Source: DATFVA01 sp963774455
Lineage (GTDB): Bacteria > Bacteroidota > Ignavibacteria > Ignavibacteriales > Ignavibacteriaceae
DNA length: 64,000 bases
Reading direction: 5' to 3'
NCBI GenBank assembly: GCA_963774455.1
Contig: CAVZFD010000005.1
Coordinates: 1,240,001-1,304,000 of the forward strand
Shown piece by piece: positions 22,765 to 30,570 of the stretch (position 1 is the stretch's first letter; each line of letters opens with the position of its first letter). Below the pieces are notes generated by a model. That model searched no databases. It had not been told where the DNA came from and saw only the letters and a program-made list of their open reading frames with translations. The position numbers and the translations under genes were made by a program.

Positions 22765-24408
22765 TTAATCTTTTATACATCGAACAGATAATCCCATAGT
22801 GCGGGAGTAAGGATAATGATAGAGATTAGTGTTATCGAAATACATGATCCACATTGTGAAATAATTTTTAGGAAACTCTGATGCACTCCACCAGTGCCCG
22901 AACATACCAATACCTTCGAATTTAAATTCACCATCTTTGTAATCTTTGTAACATTGACCGCCCGGTAAGGCTGTAAAACTCGTTTCATCAGTCGCCCCGG
23001 TATTAGGACTTTCCCAATTGCATGTACCGGAACCTTTGAGTTTACTTCCGGCTATTTTTTCACCACCCAAATAGTTTGTCAGTGTCAGCCATTCAGCATC
23101 GCTTGGCAAATGCCATCCTTCAGGGCATACTTCTTTTGCTGTTTCCCAATAGTACAGATACCCATATTTTACCACATTAGTTTCATCATTATCGTAAGCC
23201 CAGCAATCACTGCTCGTTTTGTAGGCAAGGTTTTCAGCCATCCATGTCTGAGTACCGATTGTTACGGTTTTATATGTTTTCCCATCTCTTGAATCGGTAA
23301 AAGTACCAACTACCGTATGATACAAATTGCTGTCAATACCTGCTGCTTTATCTTGATTGTTATCCTGTGTACCCGCTAAAAAATTTGATTTCACCGATGA
23401 CATTAATTCCCCTGCTTTCTTTTTTAAAAGCTCTCCATCATATCCGATTATTTTATCAAATAATTTTCCATCATTATAAAAATAAACAACAGGAGTCTGA
23501 CTGATGCCGAATTCCTTAGCGAGAGTTATGTTTTCATCAATATTGGCAATGATAAAAGTTGCTGAATCGCTGACATAAGTTCTACGATTAGTAATATATC
23601 CATTATACTTTTCGCAAGTCTCGCACCAGTCTGATATAAAGAAAATCACCATAGGAGTTTCTGCTTCTTTAATAATTGTTGTAAGATCTTCTTCACCCAA
23701 TTCTCTGACATCATACGAGTATATTTTTTTCTTCTTCGTATATGTATAAAGTTCAAATCGTTTTACTCCTCCTCTTATCAATGAAATTTTTGTATAGCTG
23801 TTTGTATCTTTTTCAACTAGCTTATAGAAATCCTGGATGGAATATCCTTCTATATTGATGTCATTTATTTTTTCTATTTTGTCTCCCGCAGAAGCGAAAT
23901 GAAAGTGTTTACTTGGACCGCCGATATTTGATATTCTCTCTACAAAATTCGGGCTTACGCGGTGAACATAAATGCCATCCGGCAATTCAATTAACGATAT
24001 GCCCATTAAATAAGAGATGTTTTTTGATTTTATTACTTCATCCAATTGTTCAATTTCGGCGTTCACTTTTTCTTTATCAGGTGCTTCGGGATACAGTTCA
24101 AGATATTTTTTTAATTCGGTTACTGCTTTTCCGGTACTTCCTTGCATTAAGGAGAGTGTCTTACCAAGAAAATAATGAACATCTGGATAGTCAGGTGCTA
24201 ATTCAGCGGCTTGATTGAACAGAATCAATGCATTTTCGATATCCTGAGGTACTTTTGCAGATTCAAGCGCTGTAGTACCATTAAGAATCTGATCCTTAAT
24301 ATTATCCGGAATCTCCTGTTGCGCTAAAATTTTATTGGATGGGATTAAAATGACAAATAAAGCAATCAGGATTATTAACGATATTCTATTCTGGCTTTTT
24401 AACATCAT
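22765..24408 (-). CDS. Exported TPR-PDZ-thioredoxin-FISUMP fusion protein
   Basis: 547 aa from the ATG at 24408, chosen because AGGAG lies 5 nt upstream and a clean signal peptide follows (LIILIALFVILIPSNKILAQ). Order: TPR-like helices about 35-125, PDZ-like domain about 130-225 (GDKIEKINDINIEGYS), thioredoxin-like domain about 240-350 with C262-x2-C265 (DWCETCEKY) and the cis-Pro SQTPVVYFY, and a C-terminal Fib_succ_major (FISUMP) domain about 370-547 (TIGTQTWMAENL, GYLYYWETAKEVCPEGWHLPS, GLSVRCIKD). It is probably periplasmic or surface-exposed with redox activity, but the client is unknown. The start overlaps the preceding gene by 23 bp, implying coupled translation. Two broken paralogues lie just downstream. 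Confidence 0.82.
   Translation of the reverse strand: MMLKSQNRISLIILIALFVILIPSNKILAQQEIPDNIKDQILNGTTALESAKVPQDIENALILFNQAAELAPDYPDVHYFLGKTLSLMQGSTGKAVTELKKYLELYPEAPDKEKVNAEIEQLDEVIKSKNISYLMGISLIELPDGIYVHRVSPNFVERISNIGGPSKHFHFASAGDKIEKINDINIEGYSIQDFYKLVEKDTNSYTKISLIRGGVKRFELYTYTKKKKIYSYDVRELGEEDLTTIIKEAETPMVIFFISDWCETCEKYNGYITNRRTYVSDSATFIIANIDENITLAKEFGISQTPVVYFYNDGKLFDKIIGYDGELLKKKAGELMSSVKSNFLAGTQDNNQDKAAGIDSNLYHTVVGTFTDSRDGKTYKTVTIGTQTWMAENLAYKTSSDCWAYDNDETNVVKYGYLYYWETAKEVCPEGWHLPSDAEWLTLTNYLGGEKIAGSKLKGSGTCNWESPNTGATDETSFTALPGGQCYKDYKDGEFKFEGIGMFGHWWSASEFPKNYFTMWIMYFDNTNLYHYPYSRTMGLSVRCIKD
24062..24321 (-). repeat. 260-bp near-identical direct repeat, copy 2
   Basis: Second copy of the repeat at 22250-22509, inside the intact fusion gene. 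Two mismatches in 260 bp. Confidence 0.9.
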
Positions 24409-25462
24409 ATACACTCCTAACTTTCCCAAATAGTTCAATATCTTTCTCACTCTTGCTCAATTCTTCAGTCACTTTATTTTCTTCTTCACGTGATTCATTT
24501 AAAGCATTTATGGCATCAATCATAAGTTGATCAACACTGTCTACTTTAGTTGGTTCAACAGTTTTTAATTTCTCGACTATTTTTTCTTTTTCCGCAATAT
24601 CAATTTTAATTTTTTTATCTTTTTCTTTCAATAAAACAACACTGACTGTCATACTATCTGCTTTACGTTTAATTGTTTCAAAAAATATTTCTTGAAAACC
24701 TTTTGGATTTGATACTGTAACTTCAGGGACATCAATTTTTATTTCTGGACAATTTGATGTAATAGTAAATTCTGCAAGCTGCCTGGAATTTTCCAGTGGT
24801 CCATTAAGATCACTGAAATCACCATTATCCTGTGAAATCATTTTAAGTGCTTCATAACTTTGAAATGAAGCGCAGTTTAATTGTTTAATATTTTTAATCG
24901 CTTCAGATTTTGCAATTTTATTTTTAAAATCACTAACTGTTGATTGCTTCTTGTCTTCGAACTTATCTTTCATCAATTGAACATACTCTTTGTTAAGTTT
25001 TTCAATTTGTTCCTTCATCTTTGCACGATATTCTGCTGCCTTCCTTTCATTTTCTTCATTCTCTGCCTGTATTCTTGCAAGATCTTCTGTACTTAATTGA
25101 TTCCCCTGATTCTCTTGAGGAGGAGAAGAAGGCTCAAATAGCCAATCGAAAAAATTTTGAATTAATGGCGCGACTAACGACTCCATTATCTGACCATTTA
25201 AATCATTACCACTTGAATTATTATTTGAAGATGAAGAAGATGATGATGATTCTTGCACGCAATCCGTAGTACCATCACCATTACAAGTACATCTATATTT
25301 AACTCCATTATAAATTTCATCCCAGCTCTGGTATTTTGGTATTAAATTGCCATTTGAATCAAAGCATCCCATTACTTCAATCTGTGCTTGCGCTGGAATT
25401 GAAAAAACTATAAGAACAAAACAAATATGAAATAATATTAGTTTTATATTGTTATTCTTCAT
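24386..25462 (-). CDS. Exported coiled-coil protein of unknown function
   Basis: 358 aa from the ATG at 25462, which gives MKNNNIKLILFHICFVLIVFSIPAQAQ, a clean signal peptide; the longer upstream frame lies inside the preceding gene. A Cys-containing N-terminal patch (VMGCFD, YRCTCNGDGTTDC) is followed by a low-complexity Ser/Asn run at about 72-84, then a hydrophobic patch (VAPLIQNFFDWLF) and long charged helices (about 135-190 and 290-350) predicted as coiled coil. I do not recognise the family. It overlaps the FecR-like gene upstream by 11 bp and the fusion gene downstream by 23 bp, so the three form a tight translational unit. Confidence 0.7.
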   Translation of the reverse strand: MKNNNIKLILFHICFVLIVFSIPAQAQIEVMGCFDSNGNLIPKYQSWDEIYNGVKYRCTCNGDGTTDCVQESSSSSSSSNNNSSGNDLNGQIMESLVAPLIQNFFDWLFEPSSPPQENQGNQLSTEDLARIQAENEENERKAAEYRAKMKEQIEKLNKEYVQLMKDKFEDKKQSTVSDFKNKIAKSEAIKNIKQLNCASFQSYEALKMISQDNGDFSDLNGPLENSRQLAEFTITSNCPEIKIDVPEVTVSNPKGFQEIFFETIKRKADSMTVSVVLLKEKDKKIKIDIAEKEKIVEKLKTVEPTKVDSVDQLMIDAINALNESREEENKVTEELSKSEKDIELFGKVRSVYDVKKPE

Positions 25463-26504
25463 CTTCCCACCACTTATCAAGAGTTGAAATATCAATTTGT
25501 ATTGGTTCTGAAAGTGTACCTTCATCATTAGCAATTCCTTTCTGTCCTGCATTTATCAAAATAGTATTTAAACCATTTGTAGATTTCATTTCCACCGTTC
25601 CTTCCAGTACTATAATTTCCGATCCCTTTTTCTCATCATTATAAACTAGAAATTCAGTTCCTCTAATTGCAACAGCGCATGCAGGTGTTCTCACTTCAAA
25701 TTTTTTCTTAAACTTTGCTTTATAAGATTTTATAAATTGTTCAAATGATTCCGGAATAGATGTAACGGTTTGTTTATATTTTTCATATTGTCCAAGCAAA
25801 TCTTTTTCATACTCGTCAATTTTTTGAACACCTAATTTTACCTTACCTTTAATCAAGTCTACGACATCAGTGCTGTCTTGTTTGATAAATTTTAATTTAG
25901 TGTTTCCATCTATGTTAATATTTCCTCTTCCTTCAAGAAATTGTAATTCAACTTTGCTGTTTTCTGATGTAGTAATCACATCACCATTTTCTAAAAGAGA
26001 ACTTTGTCTATCATTCAATTTGAACTGTTCACCATTCTGTCTTTGAATCGAAATCTCTCCATAGTAGTTTAAAGCAACTGCATCAATTAAGGGTGAATTT
26101 TTTGAATTAACGGATACTTTATTTTTAACAGATGCAAGGATTATTTCGGATTGTTGCTTTCTTAGTTTTGCTGAGTTTAATAGCTTAATGTTTTTCTCTT
26201 TTGCTTCACTGGATTTTGATAACGCATCTTGAGCAATTTTTTCAGCCTCAGTATTCCCTTTCTCCTGAGCAAGATTTATTATCTTTTCAGATGTAGCAAT
26301 AGTTTTTTCGCACTTAATTATTTCTTTTTCATAGCGCCTAATATTCTCTTCTGCTTTAGTAACATTTTTTTCTAATTGTATAATTGTAGACAATAGCAGA
26401 GGATTCTTCTGATCTGAAAAATCTTGGGCAAGGATATTGCAAGTAAAGGCTTGAATAAATAATATAACGAAGAACATCGAAACAAAGTTAATATTTTTTC
26501 CCAT
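25452..26504 (-). CDS. Exported coiled-coil FecR-domain protein
   Basis: 350 aa with signal peptide ending NILAQDF. Residues about 40-115 form a heptad-rich coiled coil (EKNVTKAEENIRRYEKEIIK). The second half carries a FecR-type domain: GEISIQRQNGEQFKLNDRQS, then DVITTSENSKVELQF, and the closing ACAVAIRGTEFLVYN ... VLEGTVEMKS with INAGQKG. In other bacteria FecR domains relay signals to sigma factors or act as surface/periplasmic scaffold domains; no sigma factor lies here, so a structural envelope role is more likely. First gene of the three-gene overlapping unit. Confidence 0.78.
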   Translation of the reverse strand: MGKNINFVSMFFVILFIQAFTCNILAQDFSDQKNPLLLSTIIQLEKNVTKAEENIRRYEKEIIKCEKTIATSEKIINLAQEKGNTEAEKIAQDALSKSSEAKEKNIKLLNSAKLRKQQSEIILASVKNKVSVNSKNSPLIDAVALNYYGEISIQRQNGEQFKLNDRQSSLLENGDVITTSENSKVELQFLEGRGNINIDGNTKLKFIKQDSTDVVDLIKGKVKLGVQKIDEYEKDLLGQYEKYKQTVTSIPESFEQFIKSYKAKFKKKFEVRTPACAVAIRGTEFLVYNDEKKGSEIIVLEGTVEMKSTNGLNTILINAGQKGIANDEGTLSEPIQIDISTLDKWWEDEE

Positions 26505-26559
26505 TTACATACCTGGATTTTAAGAATTATCAAGTGTCATCATTTTTAATACAAATTTA

Positions 26560-26769
26560 TCAGATGCTTTTATTGTGCACCTTTTGTTTCGTCCCAATAA
26601 AAAAATATGGTAACGAACTGATTACCGGGGTAAAAAGAACAGCTAATAACCAAATTAATTTGTTGCTGCCTGTAAATTCGTTTTTTAAAATATCAATAAA
26701 TTCAAAGATAAAAGAAAGAAACCCTATTATAAATGCAAGCATCAGAAGTTCAATTAATCCAATACCCAT
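26560..26769 (-). CDS. Small membrane protein with PLDc_N-type domain
   Basis: 69 aa with two hydrophobic helices (LIELLMLAFIIGFLSFIFEF and LIWLLAVLFTPVISSLPYFFI) separated by a short charged loop with NK. The spacing and the P.(I/V)..L.YF.IG ending fit the phospholipase D N-terminal (PLDc_N) membrane domain that also occurs alone. Role unknown. It starts 55 bp upstream of the FecR-like gene on the same strand and may be co-transcribed. Confidence 0.6.
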   Translation of the reverse strand: MGIGLIELLMLAFIIGFLSFIFEFIDILKNEFTGSNKLIWLLAVLFTPVISSLPYFFIGTKQKVHNKSI

Positions 26770-26876
26770 TGTAAAATCTTTCGTTGTGATCCTTTATCTG
26801 AAAATTTATTAAACTATGAAAAACAAAGAGATGACTGCTTTAAAAAAGATGTCACCTCTATCTACTAAGCCTTTCA

Positions 26877-27274
26877 TTACCATTTATCACTTAAAATCTG
26901 AGAACGTTTTTGATCATACTCCTTTTCACTTATCAGCCCTTCTTTTTTCAATGATTCAAGATCCCGCAAGTTTTCTGCTGGCGTATGTTGCATTTCTTTG
27001 TTATCTATGTCCGCCTCAGTATTAATATCAATCAAAGAAATTCCTTTTTCACTTTTAAAGTTTTTTGCATGATAAATCAGCATAAACAATACTGTCCCTA
27101 TCCACATAATAATGAAAAGGAAAAAAACATTGTCATTAAAAGTGGGGCGTCATTTTCCGAAAGAACATTACCCACAATTATTGCAAAGCCGATACCGAAT
27201 AAAAGAAGAAATACTAGGATTACAAATGAACCAGCTGAAACTGGTTTGCTTGGTGTTAAAGATATTTTACTCAT
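26877..27274 (-). pseudogene. SHOCT-domain membrane protein, split by a 1-nt frameshift
   Basis: The ATG at 27274 opens a 58-codon frame (MSKISLTPSKPVSAGSFVIL...) with a first membrane helix, ending at TAG 27098-27100. The other frame from 27107 continues with a second helix (MWIGTVLFMLIYHA) and a C-terminal SHOCT motif (LRDLESLKKEGLISEKEYDQKR). Adding one T in the run of seven T (minus strand; 27121-27127) joins them smoothly into FFFLFIIMWIG. So either a real single-base deletion in a homopolymer or an assembly error broke one gene of about 130 codons. SHOCT domains are short oligomerisation modules at C-termini of membrane and secreted proteins. Confidence 0.7.
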
Positions 27275-27287
27275 ATAGTTTCTTTAT

Positions 27288-27511
27288 TTAACTGCCGCAG
27301 TTTGTTTGTCCGCATTTACCGCACGAGTATTGCCATTCTTTAGATCCATTCCCTCCACACAATGAGCAGATTTCCTACCCTGTACCGCAGAATTAACACC
27401 AATGTTATATTCAGAGATCCACATTGAACCGGTACAATTTGGACATTGGCATTGAGCGATTGCAAAGGAACATAAAAAGAATGTAAGAAAAATTGGTAGA
27501 TAGATTTTCAT
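27288..27511 (-). pseudogene. Exported zinc-ribbon protein, frameshifted
   Basis: The signal peptide (MKIYLPIFLTFFLCSFAIAQ) is followed by CQCPNC. As it stands the frame runs to 27284 with a tail of no recognisable character. The alternative frame after about 27372 reads CSLCGGNGSKEWQYSCGKCG then QTNCGS-stop, with a CxxCxGxG motif as in DnaJ-type zinc fingers. Inserting one A in the AAA at 27371-27373 (minus strand) joins the two into one small cysteine-rich protein. It therefore looks like a single-base frameshift. The restored stop is at 27288-27290. Confidence 0.65.
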
Positions 27512-27744
27512 TTGAGTTCTCCCGTAAGAAAAAATGAAGACAAGTGAAGTTAATCAATTATATTGGATTATCCGATCATATCACTATCAATTACCGTGCA
27601 AGATGCAATCCTTATCTTTCCTTAATTATTTGGCATATAAAACTTAGCAGCCACAAATTGACTTATGCTAATGATGTATTAAGAAAACTTTACCGAAAAT
27701 AACTTTGTTTTTAATGGAATTATAAGTTCATTTAGTGGTGAATC

Positions 27745-27891
27745 TTAATTATCAAATATCTCGCTTGCAGTTACTCGGATTCCTTCAATCTCTGGTTTAT
27801 AACCCTGTGATTCTAACTCGGCACAAATAATACCAAGTGCTGAATTCATTTGATCTTCCTGAAGTGCCTTGCATATTTTTTCTATGTTCAT
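27745..27891 (-). CDS. Small hypothetical protein (48 aa)
   Basis: The frame runs from the ATG at 27891 (MNIEKICKALQEDQ...) to TAA at 27745. It is preceded by a strong AAGGAGA site 6-7 nt upstream, one of the best ribosome sites in the window. The sequence is acidic and helical (SALGIICAELESQGYKPEIEG). No family recognised. It lies within the island between the zinc-ribbon and pentapeptide genes. Confidence 0.55.
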   Translation of the reverse strand: MNIEKICKALQEDQMNSALGIICAELESQGYKPEIEGIRVTASEIFDN

Positions 27892-28102
27892 TGAAATCTC
27901 CTTTCTATATTGATCTTATACCCATAATTAGATCTGAAGTTTATGCGCTGGAGAAATTTAGGGAGGCAATTGATTTGTTGAAGGAGTTGAGTACATCTAT
28001 TAGCACAAAAATTGTGGAAGGACCTGCTACAAAGATTTAAATACTATGCATTCTCCCCACCACCAACTGCTCACTAATTTAATATTGAATAAAGAATCAG
28101 TT

Positions 28103-28678
28103 TCATTCAATCTCAATGTCATATTTAGTTAAAAGCCCTGGTACTCCCAAAAGAGAAAACTTTGCCTTTGAGATTTTATTATTCTCAGGATCGATTAAAT
28201 AATTATTAGCTTTGCGGAAATCACATTTGGATAAATTAGTATTATCAAAAACAGCATTGCGTAAATCGCAATCATCAAAAGTTGAACCTATTAAATCTGT
28301 CCTGCCAAAATCAACTTTTAGCATTTCACATTTTGTAAATGTTATTTTGTGAAGTTTCATACCAAAGAATGATGATCTATTTAATTGACATCCTGTGAAT
28401 TCAAATGATAAAAGTAATTGATTGCAAGTATCAAACTGCAATCCTATTAAATTACAGTTGTTAAACTTAACATCTCGAAAAACAGCAGATGAAATATTGC
28501 TACTTGTAAAATCACAATTAAAAAACTTACAATTTATAAATACAGATTCGGAGAATTTAACTTTTGGAAATGTGCATTTCTCGAATTTACAATTCTCATA
28601 TTCACCAGGTGTAAACGCGTTCTTTGCAAAATTAATATTTGAAAATTTCTTGTCTATAAGATATTCTAAGTCTGACAT
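28103..28678 (-). CDS. Pentapeptide-repeat protein
   Basis: 191 aa with successive A(D/N)LXX-type units in which F, L or C alternates (FEKCTF, FINCKFFNCDF, FRDVKFNNCNL, FGRTDLIGSTFDDCDLRNAVF). These build a right-handed quadrilateral beta-helix. The C-terminal YLIDPENNKISKAKFSLLGV is usual in the Qnr-like/McbG-like group, which includes DNA-mimic proteins that protect gyrase, though most members have unknown roles. No signal peptide, so cytoplasmic. It is cargo of the tRNA-Leu island and appears intact. Confidence 0.85.
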   Translation of the reverse strand: MSDLEYLIDKKFSNINFAKNAFTPGEYENCKFEKCTFPKVKFSESVFINCKFFNCDFTSSNISSAVFRDVKFNNCNLIGLQFDTCNQLLLSFEFTGCQLNRSSFFGMKLHKITFTKCEMLKVDFGRTDLIGSTFDDCDLRNAVFDNTNLSKCDFRKANNYLIDPENNKISKAKFSLLGVPGLLTKYDIEIE

Positions 28679-28788
28679 ATTTTCTTTAATAGAATTTATT
28701 TTGTAATGAATTAAATTTTTTCAATGTTTAATATATTCTCAAATAAGTTTCTTTAACTCATTATTATATTTCAAATGCACTGCGTTCC

Positions 28789-29118
28789 TTATTCATTAGT
28801 ACCTAAAAAATAAATTGGGTGGAGTGGTAGCATATATTTTTCATCGTCAGATAATTTTGTATAAAACTCTTGCCAGAGATCAATGAAGTTATCGAAGTCG
28901 ATCAGTTTTACATGTACTTGGGAACTTCGGGCAAATCTCTCTGCATCTGATGTAAAGCCTCCTGAAGTTACGAACAAACCAACATCACCATCTTTATTAA
29001 GAGAGCCAATTAAACTTTTAATATCGCCAACAGCCACATTCGAATCTGGACGATGTTTAACCTGCAGGAAAATACGGGAAATTTGAGGAAAGTCATTGAT
29101 AAAATAAGTTAAGCTAAG
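28789..29118 (-). pseudogene. Mrr-like restriction endonuclease remnant (C-terminal part)
   Basis: The open frame from just after TAA (29119-29121) to 28789 includes RIFLQVKHRPDSNVAVGDIK, where QVK is the second half of the PD-(D/E)xK catalytic motif of Mrr_cat domains, followed by SLIGSLNKDGDVGLFVTSGG, again typical of Mrr. The N-terminal part with the first catalytic Asp is missing and no good start codon precedes QVK; only a GTG at 29037 exists inside the domain. The break is about 60 bp from the right att repeat, suggesting truncation at the island end. Probably inactive. Confidence 0.65.
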
Positions 29119-29178
29119 TTATTTGAATGATTGATTTTACAGGCTTTTAGAAAGAAATTGTATTTAGCCAAAATTGAT

Positions 29179-29194
29179 TCCGGCCTTCGGTACA
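29179..29194 (+). repeat. Attachment site repeat, distal side (att)
   Basis: TCCGGCCTTCGGTACA, identical to the tRNA-Leu 3' end at 21349-21364 and in the same orientation. The match ends abruptly on both sides (apart from an adjacent GA), defining the right border of the island. Confidence 0.8.
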
Positions 29195-29350
29195 AAAATT
29201 TAAATAGATGCCCTCCATAGCCAATCTTAGGTTTTTTAGGTTGGTTTAAAATGAATTTCTTAATAGAATAGTCAGAAAGCCCCCTAAAACAATTCATATC
29301 ACATCAAAAGTTTTTTTGCTTTATATTTTAGTCTAAAAAAAAATAAAGGT

Positions 29351-30460
29351 ATGGACTTCCCTACTGCAGAAAACATGAAATCTGTCTCACCGATCAAATC
29401 TATAATATCAGAAAGCATAGTTGACCGTCAGTGGGATTTATTTGTTCAATCTAATCCATCAGGATTTCATGAACAAACAGGTGCATGGGCGGCGTCCAAA
29501 TCACTGGAAGGCTGGAAGCCCTTAAGGATAGTTTTTATGGATGATCAGCGTATAAGAGGCGGTTTCCAAATCCTCCTGAAGAAAAAAAAGTTTGCGGGAA
29601 CTATAGGATTTCTTAACAAGGGACCCTTAATCGATTCTGATGATCCCCCCCTCAAGGAAAAAATAATCTCAGAACTTAAAAGAGCTGCGAAGAATTTCCA
29701 TTTAAAGATATTGATCATCTCTCCACCAGGCGGCGGTTATTCGGCATTATTCGGGTTCGACAAATACGATTTCCCTGAAAATAAGGTATTTACAATTATT
29801 GACACCACACTCGAAATAGATTTGAGAAAACCATCTGAATCTCTTCTGAACGATTTGAGAAAAACACTGCGGAATACTATAAGACATCTTGAAGGGTTAA
29901 AATTTCGAAGCGGAAAATTTGAAGAAATCGGACTTTTTTTCAATTTGATGCTTGAAACATGCAGGCGGCAGGATGTTTCTCCTAACCCTTCAAGCCCGGA
30001 AATATTCGAAACTATGTGGAAAAACTTTTCTCCAGATGATATGATGCGGCTTTATTTCATTGAAAAAGAGAATGAAATAATTGCGGGAGCTATTATGCTG
30101 CTAATAAGAGATCGTTTTATCATATGGAAAATAGGATGGAACGGAAAATATACAAAATCAAATCCCAATGCTGCCTTGTTCTGGTACTCTATAATGCTGG
30201 CAAAGGAAGAAGGTTTCAAGGTATTTGATTTTGCATCTGTGGATATGAAAACATCAGAACAGATCAGAGATCAAAAGAAATTACCACGAGAGATCATTAG
30301 TACCCCAACTTTTTTTAAACTCGGTTTCGGAGGAGAAATAGTCAGGCTGCCCGGTTCTATCATCTATTTTCCGAATTTCCTTATTAAATCGGCTTACAAG
30401 ATCTATTGCGCACTGCTGCCGCTGATTCCTATCCTTCCCCGCACCGGAAAAAACGAATAA
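29351..30460 (+). CDS. FemAB/FemX-family GNAT-fold transferase
   Basis: 369 aa. Two tandem GNAT-like halves: the first has FHEQTGAWAASKSLEGW and GFLNKGPLID, the second AGAIMLLIRDRFIIWKIGWNGKY and FDFASVDMKTSE. This FemAB/BioF2-type pattern occurs in enzymes that add amino acids to lipid II or acylate cell-surface glycans. FFKLGFGGEIVRLPG is the usual C-terminal motif. Role here is unknown; a peptidoglycan or exopolysaccharide modification is likely. It is the first chromosomal gene after the island. Confidence 0.8.
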   Translation: MDFPTAENMKSVSPIKSIISESIVDRQWDLFVQSNPSGFHEQTGAWAASKSLEGWKPLRIVFMDDQRIRGGFQILLKKKKFAGTIGFLNKGPLIDSDDPPLKEKIISELKRAAKNFHLKILIISPPGGGYSALFGFDKYDFPENKVFTIIDTTLEIDLRKPSESLLNDLRKTLRNTIRHLEGLKFRSGKFEEIGLFFNLMLETCRRQDVSPNPSSPEIFETMWKNFSPDDMMRLYFIEKENEIIAGAIMLLIRDRFIIWKIGWNGKYTKSNPNAALFWYSIMLAKEEGFKVFDFASVDMKTSEQIRDQKKLPREIISTPTFFKLGFGGEIVRLPGSIIYFPNFLIKSAYKIYCALLPLIPILPRTGKNE

Positions 30461-30570
30461 ACCCTGTTTATTTTATATTTGATTTCAGAACGATTATAAT
30501 TAAATTTTCACCAGTTTCTATTTTCCGTTGAGAATGATCATTTTTAGGGGAGTTGATAACTAATAATAAT

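Larger units (their letters stand above)
21365..29194. mobile_element. Decayed tRNA-Leu-integrated genomic island (about 7.8 kb)
   Basis: The segment lies between two direct 16-bp repeats derived from the tRNA-Leu 3' end. The first gene is an integrase fragment reading away from the tRNA, as in integrative elements. The content is visibly more AT-rich than the flanks, consists mostly of minus-strand hypothetical and exported proteins, and shows nonsense, frameshift and truncation damage. The integrase catalytic domain is missing, so the element is probably immobile. The ancestral order outside it would be gltX-glnS-tRNA-Leu-FemAB-like gene. No replication, conjugation or phage structural genes are seen. 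Confidence 0.78.

Noticed and set aside
25452..26504. FecR anti-sigma system
   Set aside because: No sigma factor or TonB receptor is nearby and the protein has a signal peptide rather than an N-terminal anti-sigma domain.
27837..28040. Plus-strand frame ending ALEKFREAIDLLKELSTSI...
   Set aside because: The second half (about 27940-28040) looks protein-like and could be the tail of a lost island gene, but the first half is antisense to the 48-aa gene and no family is recognised.
29109..29297. Minus-strand 62-codon frame across the right att site
   Set aside because: Spans the recombination junction; no family and no ribosome site.
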